NCBI RefSeq assembly: GCF_003614885.1
Contig: NZ_QZMS01000011.1
Coordinates: forward strand, 124,001-188,000
DNA length: 64,000 bases
Reading direction: 5' to 3'
DNA from: Photobacterium salinisoli
Lineage (GTDB): Bacteria > Pseudomonadota > Gammaproteobacteria > Enterobacterales > Vibrionaceae
In this document: in pieces, positions 27,086 to 36,033 of the stretch
Position numbering within the stretch: position 1 is the first letter of the stretch
How the letters are laid out: each line of letters starts with the position of its first letter
Notes under the pieces: model-generated
Seen by the model: the letters and a program-made list of their open reading frames with translations, nothing else
The model's database searches: none
What the model was told of the DNA's origin: nothing
Position numbers and translations under genes: made by a program

Positions 27086-27448
27086 TTATGCGTTGGCAAA
27101 CTTGGCCGTTTCAAGCCGGGTAAGTTGATATTCGCGCAGCTTGAAGTAGCCATAAGTCGCGACAATAGAAAAGAAAAGATATGACAGAGCAAACACCAGT
27201 GGTGAGTTAATCACCTGGTTTTCCAGCCCCCACATAACGCCTGCGACAGTGACACCCATCTTAGCCATTAACCCGGTTAGCAGCAGCATGAATGCCAGTT
27301 GAGGATAACGTGTCGCCCGGAATGCCAACCAATAGGCCGTACCTACCGCCAGAGAAGCTATGCCAAAACCAGCCATAAATGAATGAAGATGTTCCCCTGA
27401 GAAAACACCGGCAGCAACCGATACAGCGAGAATGATCAAGAACTTCAT
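27086..27448 (-). CDS. Small four-helix membrane protein, unknown function
   Basis: 120 residues from ATG 27448 (GAGG 7 nt upstream); the longer frame from 27505 lacks support. Four hydrophobic segments: FLIILAVSVAAGVFSG, MAGFGIASLAVGTAYWLAF, LAFMLLLTGLMAKMGVTVAGVMWG, and SPLVFALSYLFFSIVATYGYF. No family recognised. The gene reads away from cheV and ends at the terminator shared with nagA. Confidence 0.65.
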   Translation of the reverse strand: MKFLIILAVSVAAGVFSGEHLHSFMAGFGIASLAVGTAYWLAFRATRYPQLAFMLLLTGLMAKMGVTVAGVMWGLENQVINSPLVFALSYLFFSIVATYGYFKLREYQLTRLETAKFANA

Positions 27449-28017
27449 AAGAACCTCACTCAAAACCCTGACGTTAATGACAGTGGGCGCCAACTCGTTC
27501 ACCAAATCGCCCTTTTGTGGCTATTGTTTCAGGTTTTGCGGAGGTTTAATAGTGATCGCTCTTCTCAGCATTGTTACTAAAATGTTTCAATTTCAGCCAT
27601 TTACATTCTGAAACATTATAAATACCTAACAGGAAACAACTTCGGGCAAAAAGTTACAAAACAGTTAACAAATACGCCGCTAGCAGGATATCGCTGCAAA
27701 GACCATATCTGCAAAATAAAATTCAGAATTCGAGTGCCCATATCAGGGGAGATCAATGCTATAAGGCCATTTTTATCATGAAAAGCAGCAGCTAATACTG
27801 AATTTTCACTTTAGAACTCAACAAAGCGAAAAGTGTGACAAACCTGAGCCATCAGCAGCGGCAGCGGTAAAAACGAGCTGGATGCGCTCTTCTTTCGGCA
27901 CATTCATTATGAAACTGGGATGTTGCTCTTACCTTTGTAACCTTCGTTAGGATTATTGGCTTCCTCTCTCTATAATTTGCTGAAATTCAGAACAAAAACC
28001 ACATTTACGGGCATTTT
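27449..28017. other. Long intergenic region upstream of cheV
   Basis: 569 nt without a supported ORF between divergent genes. An inverted repeat AATGTTTCA (27581-27589)...TGAAACATT (27609-27617) with a 19-nt gap could be an operator. The 13-mer GAACTCAACAAAG (27814-27826) recurs at 33644-33656 upstream of the DUF368 gene. The region is long enough to hold a small RNA, but I see no terminator that would define one. Confidence 0.4.
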
Positions 28018-28968
28018 ATGACGACCATTCTTGATGCAGTCGATCTTCGTACACAGCTTGTTGGAGAGAACCGCCTTGAATTGCTGATTTTCCGGCTTCA
28101 TTCTGCTCAATTATTTGCGATTAACGTATTCAAAGTGCGTGAAATCGTCAAACAGCCGCATCTGCATTCGCTGCCAGGCAGTCATTCCAGTGTCTGTGGC
28201 GTCGCCAACATTCGCGGACAATCGATTCCCATCATTGATTTACAAAAGGCTATTGGTGTAAGAGCAACGGAAGAAAGCACTGAAACCAACCTCATCATTA
28301 CTGAGTACAATCGAAGCGTTCAGGGCTTTCTCGTCGGACCGGTCATGAACATTGCCAATATGACCTGGCAGGACATTCAGCCACCACCGAGTCAGGTCGG
28401 GAAAAACAATTATCTTACCGCCATTACACGAATCAAAAGAGAGGGTGTTGAGAGGCTGGTCAGCATAGTCGATGTGGAAAAGGTACTGGCTCAGATTGTG
28501 TCATACAACACAGACATTTCTGACGATATTCTCGATCAGCATTTAGTCAGTCAGTTTCATGGGCGCAAAATTCTGATTGTCGACGATTCTTCAACCGCGA
28601 GAGCACAAATCAGGGATACATTGTCTCAGCTAGGCCTGGAAATCATTGAAGCTATCAATGGGCAAAAAGCACTGGATATTCTCAAAGGCTGGTGTGATGA
28701 AGGAAAAAACGTGAATCACGAGATCCTGATGATGTTCACCGACGCTGAAATGCCGGAAATGGATGGTTATCGCCTGACTCACGAAGTCCGCAATGATGAG
28801 CGGATGAAAGATCTGTTCATTGCGCTCAACACCTCGCTCAGCGGAAGCTTCAACCAGGCTATGGTAGATAAAGTAGGTTGTAACCGTTTCATTTCTAAAT
28901 TCCAGCCGGATCTTTTGGTTGAAGTGGTTCAGGACAGGCTGAGAGAAACCCTAAAGCAGCCCGTATAG
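28018..28968 (+). CDS. cheV: Chemotaxis coupling protein CheV
   Basis: CheW-like domain (residues about 15-165: LLIFRLHSAQLFAINVFKVREIV...VCGVANIRGQSIPIIDL) fused to a receiver domain (about 184-310: KILIVDDSSTARAQI, phospho-acceptor Asp242 in MMFTDAEMPEMDG, Lys in RFISKF). Couples chemoreceptors to CheA and may act as a phosphate sink. Solitary here, as is common for extra CheV copies in Vibrio. Confidence 0.93.
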   Translation: MTTILDAVDLRTQLVGENRLELLIFRLHSAQLFAINVFKVREIVKQPHLHSLPGSHSSVCGVANIRGQSIPIIDLQKAIGVRATEESTETNLIITEYNRSVQGFLVGPVMNIANMTWQDIQPPPSQVGKNNYLTAITRIKREGVERLVSIVDVEKVLAQIVSYNTDISDDILDQHLVSQFHGRKILIVDDSSTARAQIRDTLSQLGLEIIEAINGQKALDILKGWCDEGKNVNHEILMMFTDAEMPEMDGYRLTHEVRNDERMKDLFIALNTSLSGSFNQAMVDKVGCNRFISKFQPDLLVEVVQDRLRETLKQPV

Positions 28969-29129
28969 TTCACCACGGGCTTACTCACAGCGTTTGGCAG
29001 ACAAGAATGAAAAGCGCGTTGTCTGTTCAGCAATACACCAAACTAAGATGCAGTAATGTCAGCTTTAGCAGTGTTACCGTTCTGAGTTCAGGGGCCAGTC
29101 CAATCCGGCTCCCCTGATACTCAGTCAAG

Positions 29130-29315
29130 TTACTGATTAGGTGAAATACTGTCCATATCTTGCCAGATACCGTCATTGAATCCCTTCGCCTCAATCTGAT
29201 GACTGACTGAAAATGTGCTCTCGTCACTTTTTATCGCTAACTGCATCGTAAACATCACCAGAACCGCTATCGGTATTAAGCAACTGCTGAGCGTAAAATG
29301 GGCCGTTGATTCCAT
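29130..29315 (-). CDS. Small single-pass membrane protein downstream of pdsO
   Basis: 61 residues with one hydrophobic segment (CLIPIAVLVMFTMQLAI, about 11-28) and a polar tail. It starts 9 nt after the pdsO stop with an AGGGGGAG ribosome site, so it is very likely translated from the pdsO transcript. No family recognised. Its place, directly after pdsO, is where other genomes may carry sortase or substrate genes, so a remnant of one of these is an alternative. Confidence 0.55.
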   Translation of the reverse strand: MESTAHFTLSSCLIPIAVLVMFTMQLAIKSDESTFSVSHQIEAKGFNDGIWQDMDSISPNQ

Positions 29316-29324
29316 ATCTCCCCC

Positions 29325-30083
29325 TTAATGCGACTGTGCTGTCTGAACCGGTCCCTGCTGGCTACGCAAGGTGACACGACGATCAAAGAAGTCATACTCC
29401 CAGCTCTCATCCATTTTGAGCGGTTCTTCTTCCCCATAAGCAATGGTGACAAGTTGCAGTGGATTCGCACCCCGTGATTCCAGGTAATCCCTGACGGCAG
29501 TAGCACGCTCTTCAGAAAGCGCCTGGTTACGTTCCGCCCCGCCACGGCGGTCTGCATAGCCTGATAATTCCCAGTTAATTTCCGGCGATTGCTTCATCAG
29601 TTCTGCTATTTCATCCAGCTGTGCCTGAAAATGGGGTTCAATCACCGCAGAACCCGTTCGGAAGTGCACATTCATGGCTAGCGCCATATCATGCTTTTGT
29701 TGTGTCTCGCGCAGGCTGGCCATTTCATGTTGCATTTCCTGATAGCTGTTCAGTACAGGCTCTAGCTCGGCATTACGCTCATTCAAAGCGACAATCGTTT
29801 TTTGTTGCTCACTCAAACGCGCAGTCTGGCTGGCGATATAATCTTCCTGGCCGACGGCTGTGCCCATAATTCCGCCAACCATTGCACCAATCACGGCACC
29901 TACCGGACCACCCACCAAACCGCCGACAGCGGCACCGGACCCCATACCAATCCATTGTTCTTGCTGAGCAACCGGCTCAGAGTGTGCTGCACTCTGCTGG
30001 CCTGCATGAACCTGAGTGCTGGCACCCAAAATGGCTGTAGCGACCAAAAGGGAAAGCGCCTGTTTTTTCATCATGTCGTTCAT
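29325..30083 (-). CDS. pdsO: Sortase-system-associated OmpA-like protein PdsO
   Basis: 252 residues: signal peptide (LSLLVATAILGASTQVHA), glycine zipper (GSGAAVGGLVGGPVGAVIG, about 48-78), coiled coil, then an OmpA-type domain (NVHFRTGSAVIEPHFQAQLDEIAELM...LSGYADRRGGAERNQALSEERATAV). PdsO is defined as an OmpA-family protein found with the PdsR/PdsS pair of marine proteobacteria, exactly the arrangement seen here (divergent, 226 nt apart). GAGG lies 8 nt from the ATG. It likely sits in the outer membrane or periplasm bound to peptidoglycan. Confidence 0.85.
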   Translation of the reverse strand: MNDMMKKQALSLLVATAILGASTQVHAGQQSAAHSEPVAQQEQWIGMGSGAAVGGLVGGPVGAVIGAMVGGIMGTAVGQEDYIASQTARLSEQQKTIVALNERNAELEPVLNSYQEMQHEMASLRETQQKHDMALAMNVHFRTGSAVIEPHFQAQLDEIAELMKQSPEINWELSGYADRRGGAERNQALSEERATAVRDYLESRGANPLQLVTIAYGEEEPLKMDESWEYDFFDRRVTLRSQQGPVQTAQSH

Positions 30084-30309
30084 CTGATTTTCCTCATCAT
30101 TTCTGTGTTATCCGAAAAAGCATCTGAGGCCGTGAATGCAGCTCTCGTTTGCCGATGAGAGAATTAAAACAAAGTGTTCAGGCAATAAGAGGGAGAGAAA
30201 AAGGCAATGTGCTGATCAAATGTGGCAAGATTATGGCAATTGACGTTGAAGGCTGATTTGCACTTTTTTAGCCCGCCAGTTCAGGTATAGTCAGTCATCT
30301 CCCGGGTGA

Positions 30310-31011
30310 ATGATGAAGCAATCAATGAAACATATAGCCATTGTTGAAGACGAAGCGGCGATTCGTGAAAACTACATGGATGTGCTGAAAAAGCACGGTT
30401 ACAAAGTGCAGGGCTATGCTGACCGCCAGCAGGCGCAGCAGGCATTCGATATCAAACTGCCCGATCTGGCCATCATAGATATCGGTTTAGGTCATGAGAT
30501 CGACGGCGGATTCGCACTTTGTCAGTCATTACGCGCACTGTCTCCCACTGTTCCCATTATTTTTCTGACTGCCCGTGACAGCGACTTTGATACGGTTTGC
30601 GGGTTGCGAATGGGGGCGGATGACTATCTCACCAAAGACATCAGCCTGCCCCATTTAATGGCGAGAATTGCCGCTTTATTCCGGCGCAGTGAACTGATGT
30701 CTGCTCCTGCAACAGAAGAGACCCTGCTACACAGGGGAGCGTTGACCATTGACCAAAACAAAATGCAGATCTTCTGGCAGGAACAGCACATAGATTTGAC
30801 TGTGACTGAGTTCTGGATGGTATACGCGCTGGCAAAACGTCCGGGCCATGTCAGAAGTCGTCAGGATTTGATGGAGGATGCCCATGTCGTTGTCGATGAC
30901 AGTACCATCACCTCTCATATCAAACGGATACGCAAGAAATTTGCCCAGCATGATGCCAGCTTTGATCATATTCACACTGTCTACGGAATGGGATACCGAT
31001 GGGGAGCCTGA
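30310..31011 (+). CDS. pdsR: Dedicated sortase system response regulator PdsR
   Basis: 233 residues, OmpR/PhoB type: receiver with acidic pocket IVEDEAAIREN, phospho-acceptor Asp57 in LAIIDIGLG, then a winged-helix DNA-binding domain (LTVTEFWMVYALAKRPGHVRSRQDLMEDA...ITSHIKRIRKKF...IHTVYGMGYRWG). The gene overlaps pdsS by 13 bases. Assignment to PdsR rests on the partner kinase and pdsO. Its target promoters are not visible. Confidence 0.87.
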   Translation: MMKQSMKHIAIVEDEAAIRENYMDVLKKHGYKVQGYADRQQAQQAFDIKLPDLAIIDIGLGHEIDGGFALCQSLRALSPTVPIIFLTARDSDFDTVCGLRMGADDYLTKDISLPHLMARIAALFRRSELMSAPATEETLLHRGALTIDQNKMQIFWQEQHIDLTVTEFWMVYALAKRPGHVRSRQDLMEDAHVVVDDSTITSHIKRIRKKFAQHDASFDHIHTVYGMGYRWGA

Positions 31012-33191
31012 CTGCACGACTCGCCGCCGGTCTTCGCGTTAAGATCGTTATCATCGCCAGCCTGTTGCTCACCCTACCCTGGTTTGGCTATCGGTTCGTT
31101 CTCGAAATAGAAAAACTGCTCCGTCAGGGACAGGAACAAACCCTGATTGGCACGGCCAGAGCCATCGCCACTGCGTTGAACGAACGCCCTGCGCTGTTCA
31201 GCCAGCAAGCCAGTTTCCTGCCACGGGTTCAGCATGGTCGCGATTTATACGTCTACGACCTGCCTAGTTCAATTACCATTGACGGAAGCCTTGCAGACTG
31301 GCCGGAGGATCTTGATGCCAAGATGCATTACTACGGGCGTCAGTATGTCAGATTCAGCCAGCGTCCCTACCAACAGGGGCAAACCGATTTCTATCTGATC
31401 ACCGGGCGGCACAACCAGCAATTTTTTGCCGCCATGAAAGTCAAGGACAGACACACGGTTTTGCGCCGCTCAAACAGTCATCAGGTCGACCGGAACGATC
31501 ATCTGATATTGGCACTGACAACCCCACAGGGTGATTTCCAGCGCTATCTGATTGCACTTGAAGAAGATGGCCTGACTTCAGCCTGGATGATCACCGATGA
31601 GCTTGACGAGCCAAACCTGTTTTCTCCCACTAACCTGATTACAGCGCAATGGCAACCCAGTCAGGATGGCTATTCGCTGGAAATCAGCCTGCCCTTGCCA
31701 CAACTCGGACAGCGCTTGTCCGTTTCTGTTTATGATGTCAACCATGACACCCATCGCGATGTAGAGACCATCATAGGCACAGCCAACGCCAAAACAGCCG
31801 CTGATTTGGGCACAGTGCTGCTGCCCTCACCGGAAATCGAGCACATAGTTAAAGGCATGGGACACAGCAGTTCACGTATCTGGGTGGTGGATCGTCACCA
31901 GCGCGTACTGGCGCAATCCGGCGATATTCGACATTCAGACGGAGTGTGGGCAACGTCTGTGCGCTATGATGAAGAAGAGCATGGTTTAGGCTCCTGGCTG
32001 GATCAACACCTGCTGCGCCCGCTTTATTACACCTTTCTCTTATCAGAACCCGCCCCGTTTGACGACAAACCCGCCGATCCTGCTCTCATCACAGGCGTCA
32101 ATGTTGATCAAGCTTTGCAGGGGCGCGGTTACGCCCACTGGCGGCCATCGAGTGACGGCAAAGCAATGATTCTGTCCGCCGCCTACCCCATCTGGCTGGA
32201 TGACAAAGTGATGGGGGCCGTGGTCGCTGAAGAATCGACCCAGGGCGTTCAAACCCTGAAGAACCGGGCTCTGGAACAACTCTTTAACGTGCTACTGGCG
32301 ATTATCATCATCGCTGCCATTATTCTTTTCCTCTTTGCCTCAAGCCTCTCAGGCCGTATCCGCCGGTTACGTGATCAGGCAGAGCAGTCCATTGATGCAC
32401 AGGGGCGAATTCGAGAAGCGATCACTGCGTCTACGTCAAAAGATGAAGTCGGTGATTTATCCCGCAGCCTGGCAAACATGGTCAGCCGGCTCGGACAATA
32501 TAATCATTACCTGGAAAACCTGTCTTCGCGCCTGTCACATGAACTGCGTACACCCGTTGCTGTCGTGCGCTCTTCACTGGATAACCTTTCTATGTCCACC
32601 CTCAATCCTGAGGAACAGCGTTATATCGAGCGGGCACAGGAAGGTATTCGTCGGCTGAGTACCATTTTATCCAGCATGACTGAAGCCACCCGCATTGAAC
32701 AAAGTCTTCAAGGGGCAGACATGGAAGAGTTTGCGCTGAATGAATTGATCAGCGGCTGTATGCAAGGTTATCAGTTCGCCTTCACAGACCAGCACTTTCA
32801 GGTGCAGGTGCCAAAAAGCCCGGTCAGAATTACCGGTGCCCCCGACTTTCTGGCTCAGTTACTGGACAAACTGATCGCTAACGCCGTTGAATTCAGCCAC
32901 CCGAACAGCCAGATAGAAGTCACACTGTCACAAACTGACAAACATGCGACGCTGACTGTCAGTAATCAGGGGCCACTTTTACCGGATGATATGGCAGACC
33001 AGCTGTTGCATTCCATGGTATCTGTTCGCAGCCAGGTACATCAGGACAAACCCCATCTCGGGCTTGGCCTGTATATTGCGCGGTTGATCGTGGATTATCA
33101 CGCAGGGCAGATCGCAATCAGAAACCGCCATGATTGTCTGGGTGTCACTGTCGCCGTAACTCTGCCACTGAGAACGGCAACAAATACCTGA
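30999..33191 (+). CDS. pdsS: Dedicated sortase system sensor histidine kinase PdsS
   Basis: 730 residues. TM1 (12-31), a periplasmic region of about 390 residues, TM2 (about 428-449), HAMP-like segment, HisKA with SHELRTP (His514) and a HATPase domain (LLDKLIANAVEFSH, LGLGLYIARLI). The periplasmic part opens with SITIDGSLADWPEDL, followed by repeated strands that resemble a CBM9/DOMON-like carbohydrate-binding fold, suggesting a sugar or glycan ligand (inference). Architecture and neighbours match PdsS, the kinase co-occurring with a class of proteobacterial sortases. No sortase or substrate gene is adjacent. Confidence 0.85.
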   Translation: MGSLTARLAAGLRVKIVIIASLLLTLPWFGYRFVLEIEKLLRQGQEQTLIGTARAIATALNERPALFSQQASFLPRVQHGRDLYVYDLPSSITIDGSLADWPEDLDAKMHYYGRQYVRFSQRPYQQGQTDFYLITGRHNQQFFAAMKVKDRHTVLRRSNSHQVDRNDHLILALTTPQGDFQRYLIALEEDGLTSAWMITDELDEPNLFSPTNLITAQWQPSQDGYSLEISLPLPQLGQRLSVSVYDVNHDTHRDVETIIGTANAKTAADLGTVLLPSPEIEHIVKGMGHSSSRIWVVDRHQRVLAQSGDIRHSDGVWATSVRYDEEEHGLGSWLDQHLLRPLYYTFLLSEPAPFDDKPADPALITGVNVDQALQGRGYAHWRPSSDGKAMILSAAYPIWLDDKVMGAVVAEESTQGVQTLKNRALEQLFNVLLAIIIIAAIILFLFASSLSGRIRRLRDQAEQSIDAQGRIREAITASTSKDEVGDLSRSLANMVSRLGQYNHYLENLSSRLSHELRTPVAVVRSSLDNLSMSTLNPEEQRYIERAQEGIRRLSTILSSMTEATRIEQSLQGADMEEFALNELISGCMQGYQFAFTDQHFQVQVPKSPVRITGAPDFLAQLLDKLIANAVEFSHPNSQIEVTLSQTDKHATLTVSNQGPLLPDDMADQLLHSMVSVRSQVHQDKPHLGLGLYIARLIVDYHAGQIAIRNRHDCLGVTVAVTLPLRTATNT

Positions 33192-33193
33192 GT

Positions 33194-33490
33194 TTATTCC
33201 GGTTGCTCGGTATCAGTCTCAGGTACAGAGGATTGAGGCTCTGAAGAATCTGAAGAGGGCTCAGTACCCGGCAACTGTGTCTCAGCCTGGGCTGTCACCT
33301 CTTCGTCTTTGGCATACATAGTCAGATACTGATTTTCGCAGACACTGATGGTGGCCCTGTCGGTGCCATATGTTTCGGTGCACCGCTCCATATATTCGTC
33401 ATAAGACATCAGTAATCCTTCCGACTGAACACTTGCGACGAATACTCCAGAAACCGCCAGCGCTGATAACATCACACTGTTCCATTTCAT
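33194..33490 (-). CDS. Small exported acidic protein, unknown function
   Basis: 98 residues from ATG 33490 (AGG 8 nt upstream; an in-frame GTG at 33499 is an alternative). Signal peptide VMLSALAVSGVFVASVQS, then two cysteines (ERCTETYG, SVCENQY) probably forming a disulfide, and a disordered Ser/Pro/Glu/Gln tail. The tail contains LPGTE, which looks like a sortase motif but has no hydrophobic segment after it. Convergent with pdsS, 2 nt apart. Confidence 0.65.
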   Translation of the reverse strand: MKWNSVMLSALAVSGVFVASVQSEGLLMSYDEYMERCTETYGTDRATISVCENQYLTMYAKDEEVTAQAETQLPGTEPSSDSSEPQSSVPETDTEQPE

Positions 33491-33724
33491 CTTGCTCACC
33501 TTTGTTCAAGTATGAACCGTACAGGCCCATACTTTAGAGTTAAGCAAATTAGCAGCAAATAATGATCGAATCTTGAGACAATTTACCAATTGCTGACAGC
33601 GACAGGCCTCAGAAAGACTCATCTGCCGTTACATTTTCCCTCTGAACTCAACAAAGTGCTCATACCGTTTTGACACTAAGTCGGTATAATGCCTTCACTT
33701 TCATAACAACTATACCTGAATCAA

Positions 33725-34636
33725 ATGAGTAACGTTTTTACATTTCTTAAGGGATTGGCTATGGGTGCGGCAGATGTCGTTCCCGGCGTTTCCGGTGGTA
33801 CAATCGCTTTTATAACCGGTATTTACGATACACTGCTGGAAAGTATCAGACGCATCAACCCCAGCCTGCTATCTTTGTGGCGCCAACAGGGCATCCGCGC
33901 AGTTCTTACCCATATTAACGCGGGTTTCCTGATTGTGCTTCTCACCGGTATTCTGACCAGTATTCTGACACTGGCGCGAGTGATCACCTGGATGCTGCAT
34001 ACGCACCCGATCCCGCTCTGGTCCTTTTTCTTTGGCCTGATCCTGATTTCCGCTGTCCATATGTTTAAACAGGTTCAGCACTGGAGAGCGTCACGGATTC
34101 TGTGCATTATTGCCGGTACAGCCTTTGCCTACGGTATTACTGTTCTTCATCCTATTGATATGGCGCCGACCAGTATCAACATAGTGATAGCCGGATCCAT
34201 TGCGATTTGTGCAATGATTTTACCGGGCATCTCCGGCAGCTTTATTCTGCTGCTGCTGGGTATGTATGGCCCTATTCTGGCGGCGGCTAAATCACTGCAA
34301 CTGGGAACTCTGGGGCTGTTTGCAACAGGCTGTGTGATCGGCCTGCTGTGCTTTTCTCATATACTGTCTTGGCTGCTGCGTCATTACCGCGATCTCACGC
34401 TGACCTTCCTGACTGGCTTGATGCTCGGCACACTGAATAAAGTGTGGCCGTGGAAAGAAACCATCAGTTGGCGCACTAACTCCAGCGGTGAGCAGGTTCC
34501 CCTTCTGGAACACAATCTGTCGCCATTCAGCTTTGAACAGGTCACCGGCCAGCCAGCGCTGCTTGCCTATGCAGTGATTGCCATGCTGCTCGGTATATTA
34601 CTCGTGTGGGGACTGGAAAAATTTGCAGCGGACTAA
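33725..34636 (+). CDS. DUF368 polyprenyl-phosphate translocase (PopT-like)
   Basis: 303 residues, polytopic inner-membrane protein with the DUF368 signature repeated twice: GAADVVPGVSGGTIAFITGIYD near the N-terminus and ICAMILPGISGSFILLLLGMYG in the middle. DUF368 members were recently shown to recycle undecaprenyl phosphate across the membrane, including one in Vibrio cholerae needed for alkaline fitness (family knowledge). A perfect TATAAT (33685-33690) lies about 35 nt upstream. Stands alone. Confidence 0.88.
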   Translation: MSNVFTFLKGLAMGAADVVPGVSGGTIAFITGIYDTLLESIRRINPSLLSLWRQQGIRAVLTHINAGFLIVLLTGILTSILTLARVITWMLHTHPIPLWSFFFGLILISAVHMFKQVQHWRASRILCIIAGTAFAYGITVLHPIDMAPTSINIVIAGSIAICAMILPGISGSFILLLLGMYGPILAAAKSLQLGTLGLFATGCVIGLLCFSHILSWLLRHYRDLTLTFLTGLMLGTLNKVWPWKETISWRTNSSGEQVPLLEHNLSPFSFEQVTGQPALLAYAVIAMLLGILLVWGLEKFAAD

Positions 34637-34755
34637 ATCTTGAGTGAATGATAAGGCTGCCACTGGCGGCCTTTATTCGCAGAACTGCGACCACCACAAA
34701 AAGCGTGATACCATATCGCAGTTTATTGAACACATGATACTTACGCGAGAAACCA

Positions 34756-35217
34756 ATGTCCGACAAGCTTCTTTCATCGTATTGGACAATGCCGATAAAG
34801 CTCATCCTGATGTTCAGCCTGGGCTTTGCTGCCCTGGAGTGGCTACCAGCATTCTTCCGCTCAGAGACGATTTATGACAGCTCGCAAGCCTGCGAACTCA
34901 GTCAGACAAACTGTAACCAGAACAATGCCAGCATCATACTGAGCGACAATATTGTTCATCCGCTGCAACCCACCACAATGACCATCCGCTGGCCTGAACT
35001 GCCGGAAGAGACAAATACCCTTCTTCTCACCCTGGAAGGCCACGAAATGATGATGGGACAATATCAGCTACAATTAACCCGGCAACCGGATGACAGCTTT
35101 TCTGGTGATCTCATGCTGCCTTTCTGTACACAGGATGCTATGACCTGGCAAGGCAAGATCACCTCAGAATCCGGTTCCCATACACCTCTCTACGTTTCCT
35201 TAAGGATGACACAGTGA
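34756..35217 (+). CDS. Membrane-anchored protein coupled to sco
   Basis: 153 residues: one N-terminal membrane segment (LILMFSLGFAALEWLPAFF), then a periplasmic domain with three cysteines (ACELSQTNC and PFCTQ) and methionine clusters (HEMMMGQYQ). The Met/His/Cys content next to a Sco gene would suit copper handling, but no family is recognised. Its stop overlaps the GTG start of the sco gene (GTGA), so the two are coupled. Confidence 0.72.
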   Translation: MSDKLLSSYWTMPIKLILMFSLGFAALEWLPAFFRSETIYDSSQACELSQTNCNQNNASIILSDNIVHPLQPTTMTIRWPELPEETNTLLLTLEGHEMMMGQYQLQLTRQPDDSFSGDLMLPFCTQDAMTWQGKITSESGSHTPLYVSLRMTQ

Positions 35218-35810
35218 AATTTCAATGGATAATTCTGGCCGTAGCCCTGATTGCTGGCCTTGCTACCCGTTACCTCGTAGACAGTCATGATGTCAGCGTT
35301 GCAGAAGCTCAACAGTCAAGTGGTCAGCTCGAGAGCGGTCAGGAGACTGTCGATCTGTTCAATACCAATGATAACCGCCTGCGTGTTGTCTACTTTGGTT
35401 TCACGCATTGTCCGGATGTCTGCCCAACGTCTCTGGCTATTTTGGGTGCCGCTTTGAAAGCCATCTCCCAGGATGAATTAAATAAGGTTTGGCCCGTTTT
35501 TATTACTTTAGATCCAGAAAGGGATACACCTGAAAAAAGTGCTCAATACGCTCAATATTTCCATAAAGATATTACAGGTATGACGGGGACGATGGAACAA
35601 ACCCAATTACTGGCGAAGAAGTATGGCGTTCTCTATATGAAAACCAAGCAGGAAGATTCAGCATTGGAATATTCCGTCGATCACAGTTCGTACTTTTATC
35701 TGTTAAAACCCGACGGCACCTTGTTAGAAAAAGTGCCTCACACCTTAAATCCTAATATCCTGGTAGACGCTATTGACAGGAATGAACGTCTCTTGAATGA
35801 GAAAGCGTGA
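35214..35810 (+). CDS. SCO1/SenC family copper chaperone
   Basis: 198 residues, one N-terminal membrane anchor, thioredoxin fold with the copper-binding CPDVCP (Cys66, Cys70 in FGFTHCPDVCPTSLAIL) and His157 (SVDHSSYFYLL). Sco proteins deliver copper to the CuA site of cytochrome oxidase or act as thiol reductants. No oxidase genes are nearby. Starts at GTG, overlapping the upstream gene by 4 bases. Confidence 0.9.
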   Translation: MKFQWIILAVALIAGLATRYLVDSHDVSVAEAQQSSGQLESGQETVDLFNTNDNRLRVVYFGFTHCPDVCPTSLAILGAALKAISQDELNKVWPVFITLDPERDTPEKSAQYAQYFHKDITGMTGTMEQTQLLAKKYGVLYMKTKQEDSALEYSVDHSSYFYLLKPDGTLLEKVPHTLNPNILVDAIDRNERLLNEKA

Positions 35811-36033
35811 AGAAGATTTGACATATCATTCACATAGCGTGCATTGACTCAAACGGCGAAAGGCCGCATTCTTGCTGTCGTTCACGGGCTTTTTCTCGTC
35901 TTTGAGAGAATTTTTTTTGGGAAAAAAGCTTCTTGGATGAGCAATTTGAATAACATATGCCATACTAATTCTGCCGACTGATAAATTTTTACACTCGGTC
36001 TGTAGTGGCAAAAACAAAGGAGAAGAAAGAAAA

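Noticed and set aside
27581-27617. Inverted repeat AATGTTTCA...TGAAACATT as a defined operator
   Set aside because: The arms are 19 nt apart and no matching regulator is near. Recorded only as a note in the intergenic entry.
33194-33490. LPGTE in the small exported protein as a sortase signal next to the pds genes
   Set aside because: No hydrophobic segment or basic tail follows; the motif lies in a disordered Ser/Pro/Glu stretch, so it is not a sorting signal.
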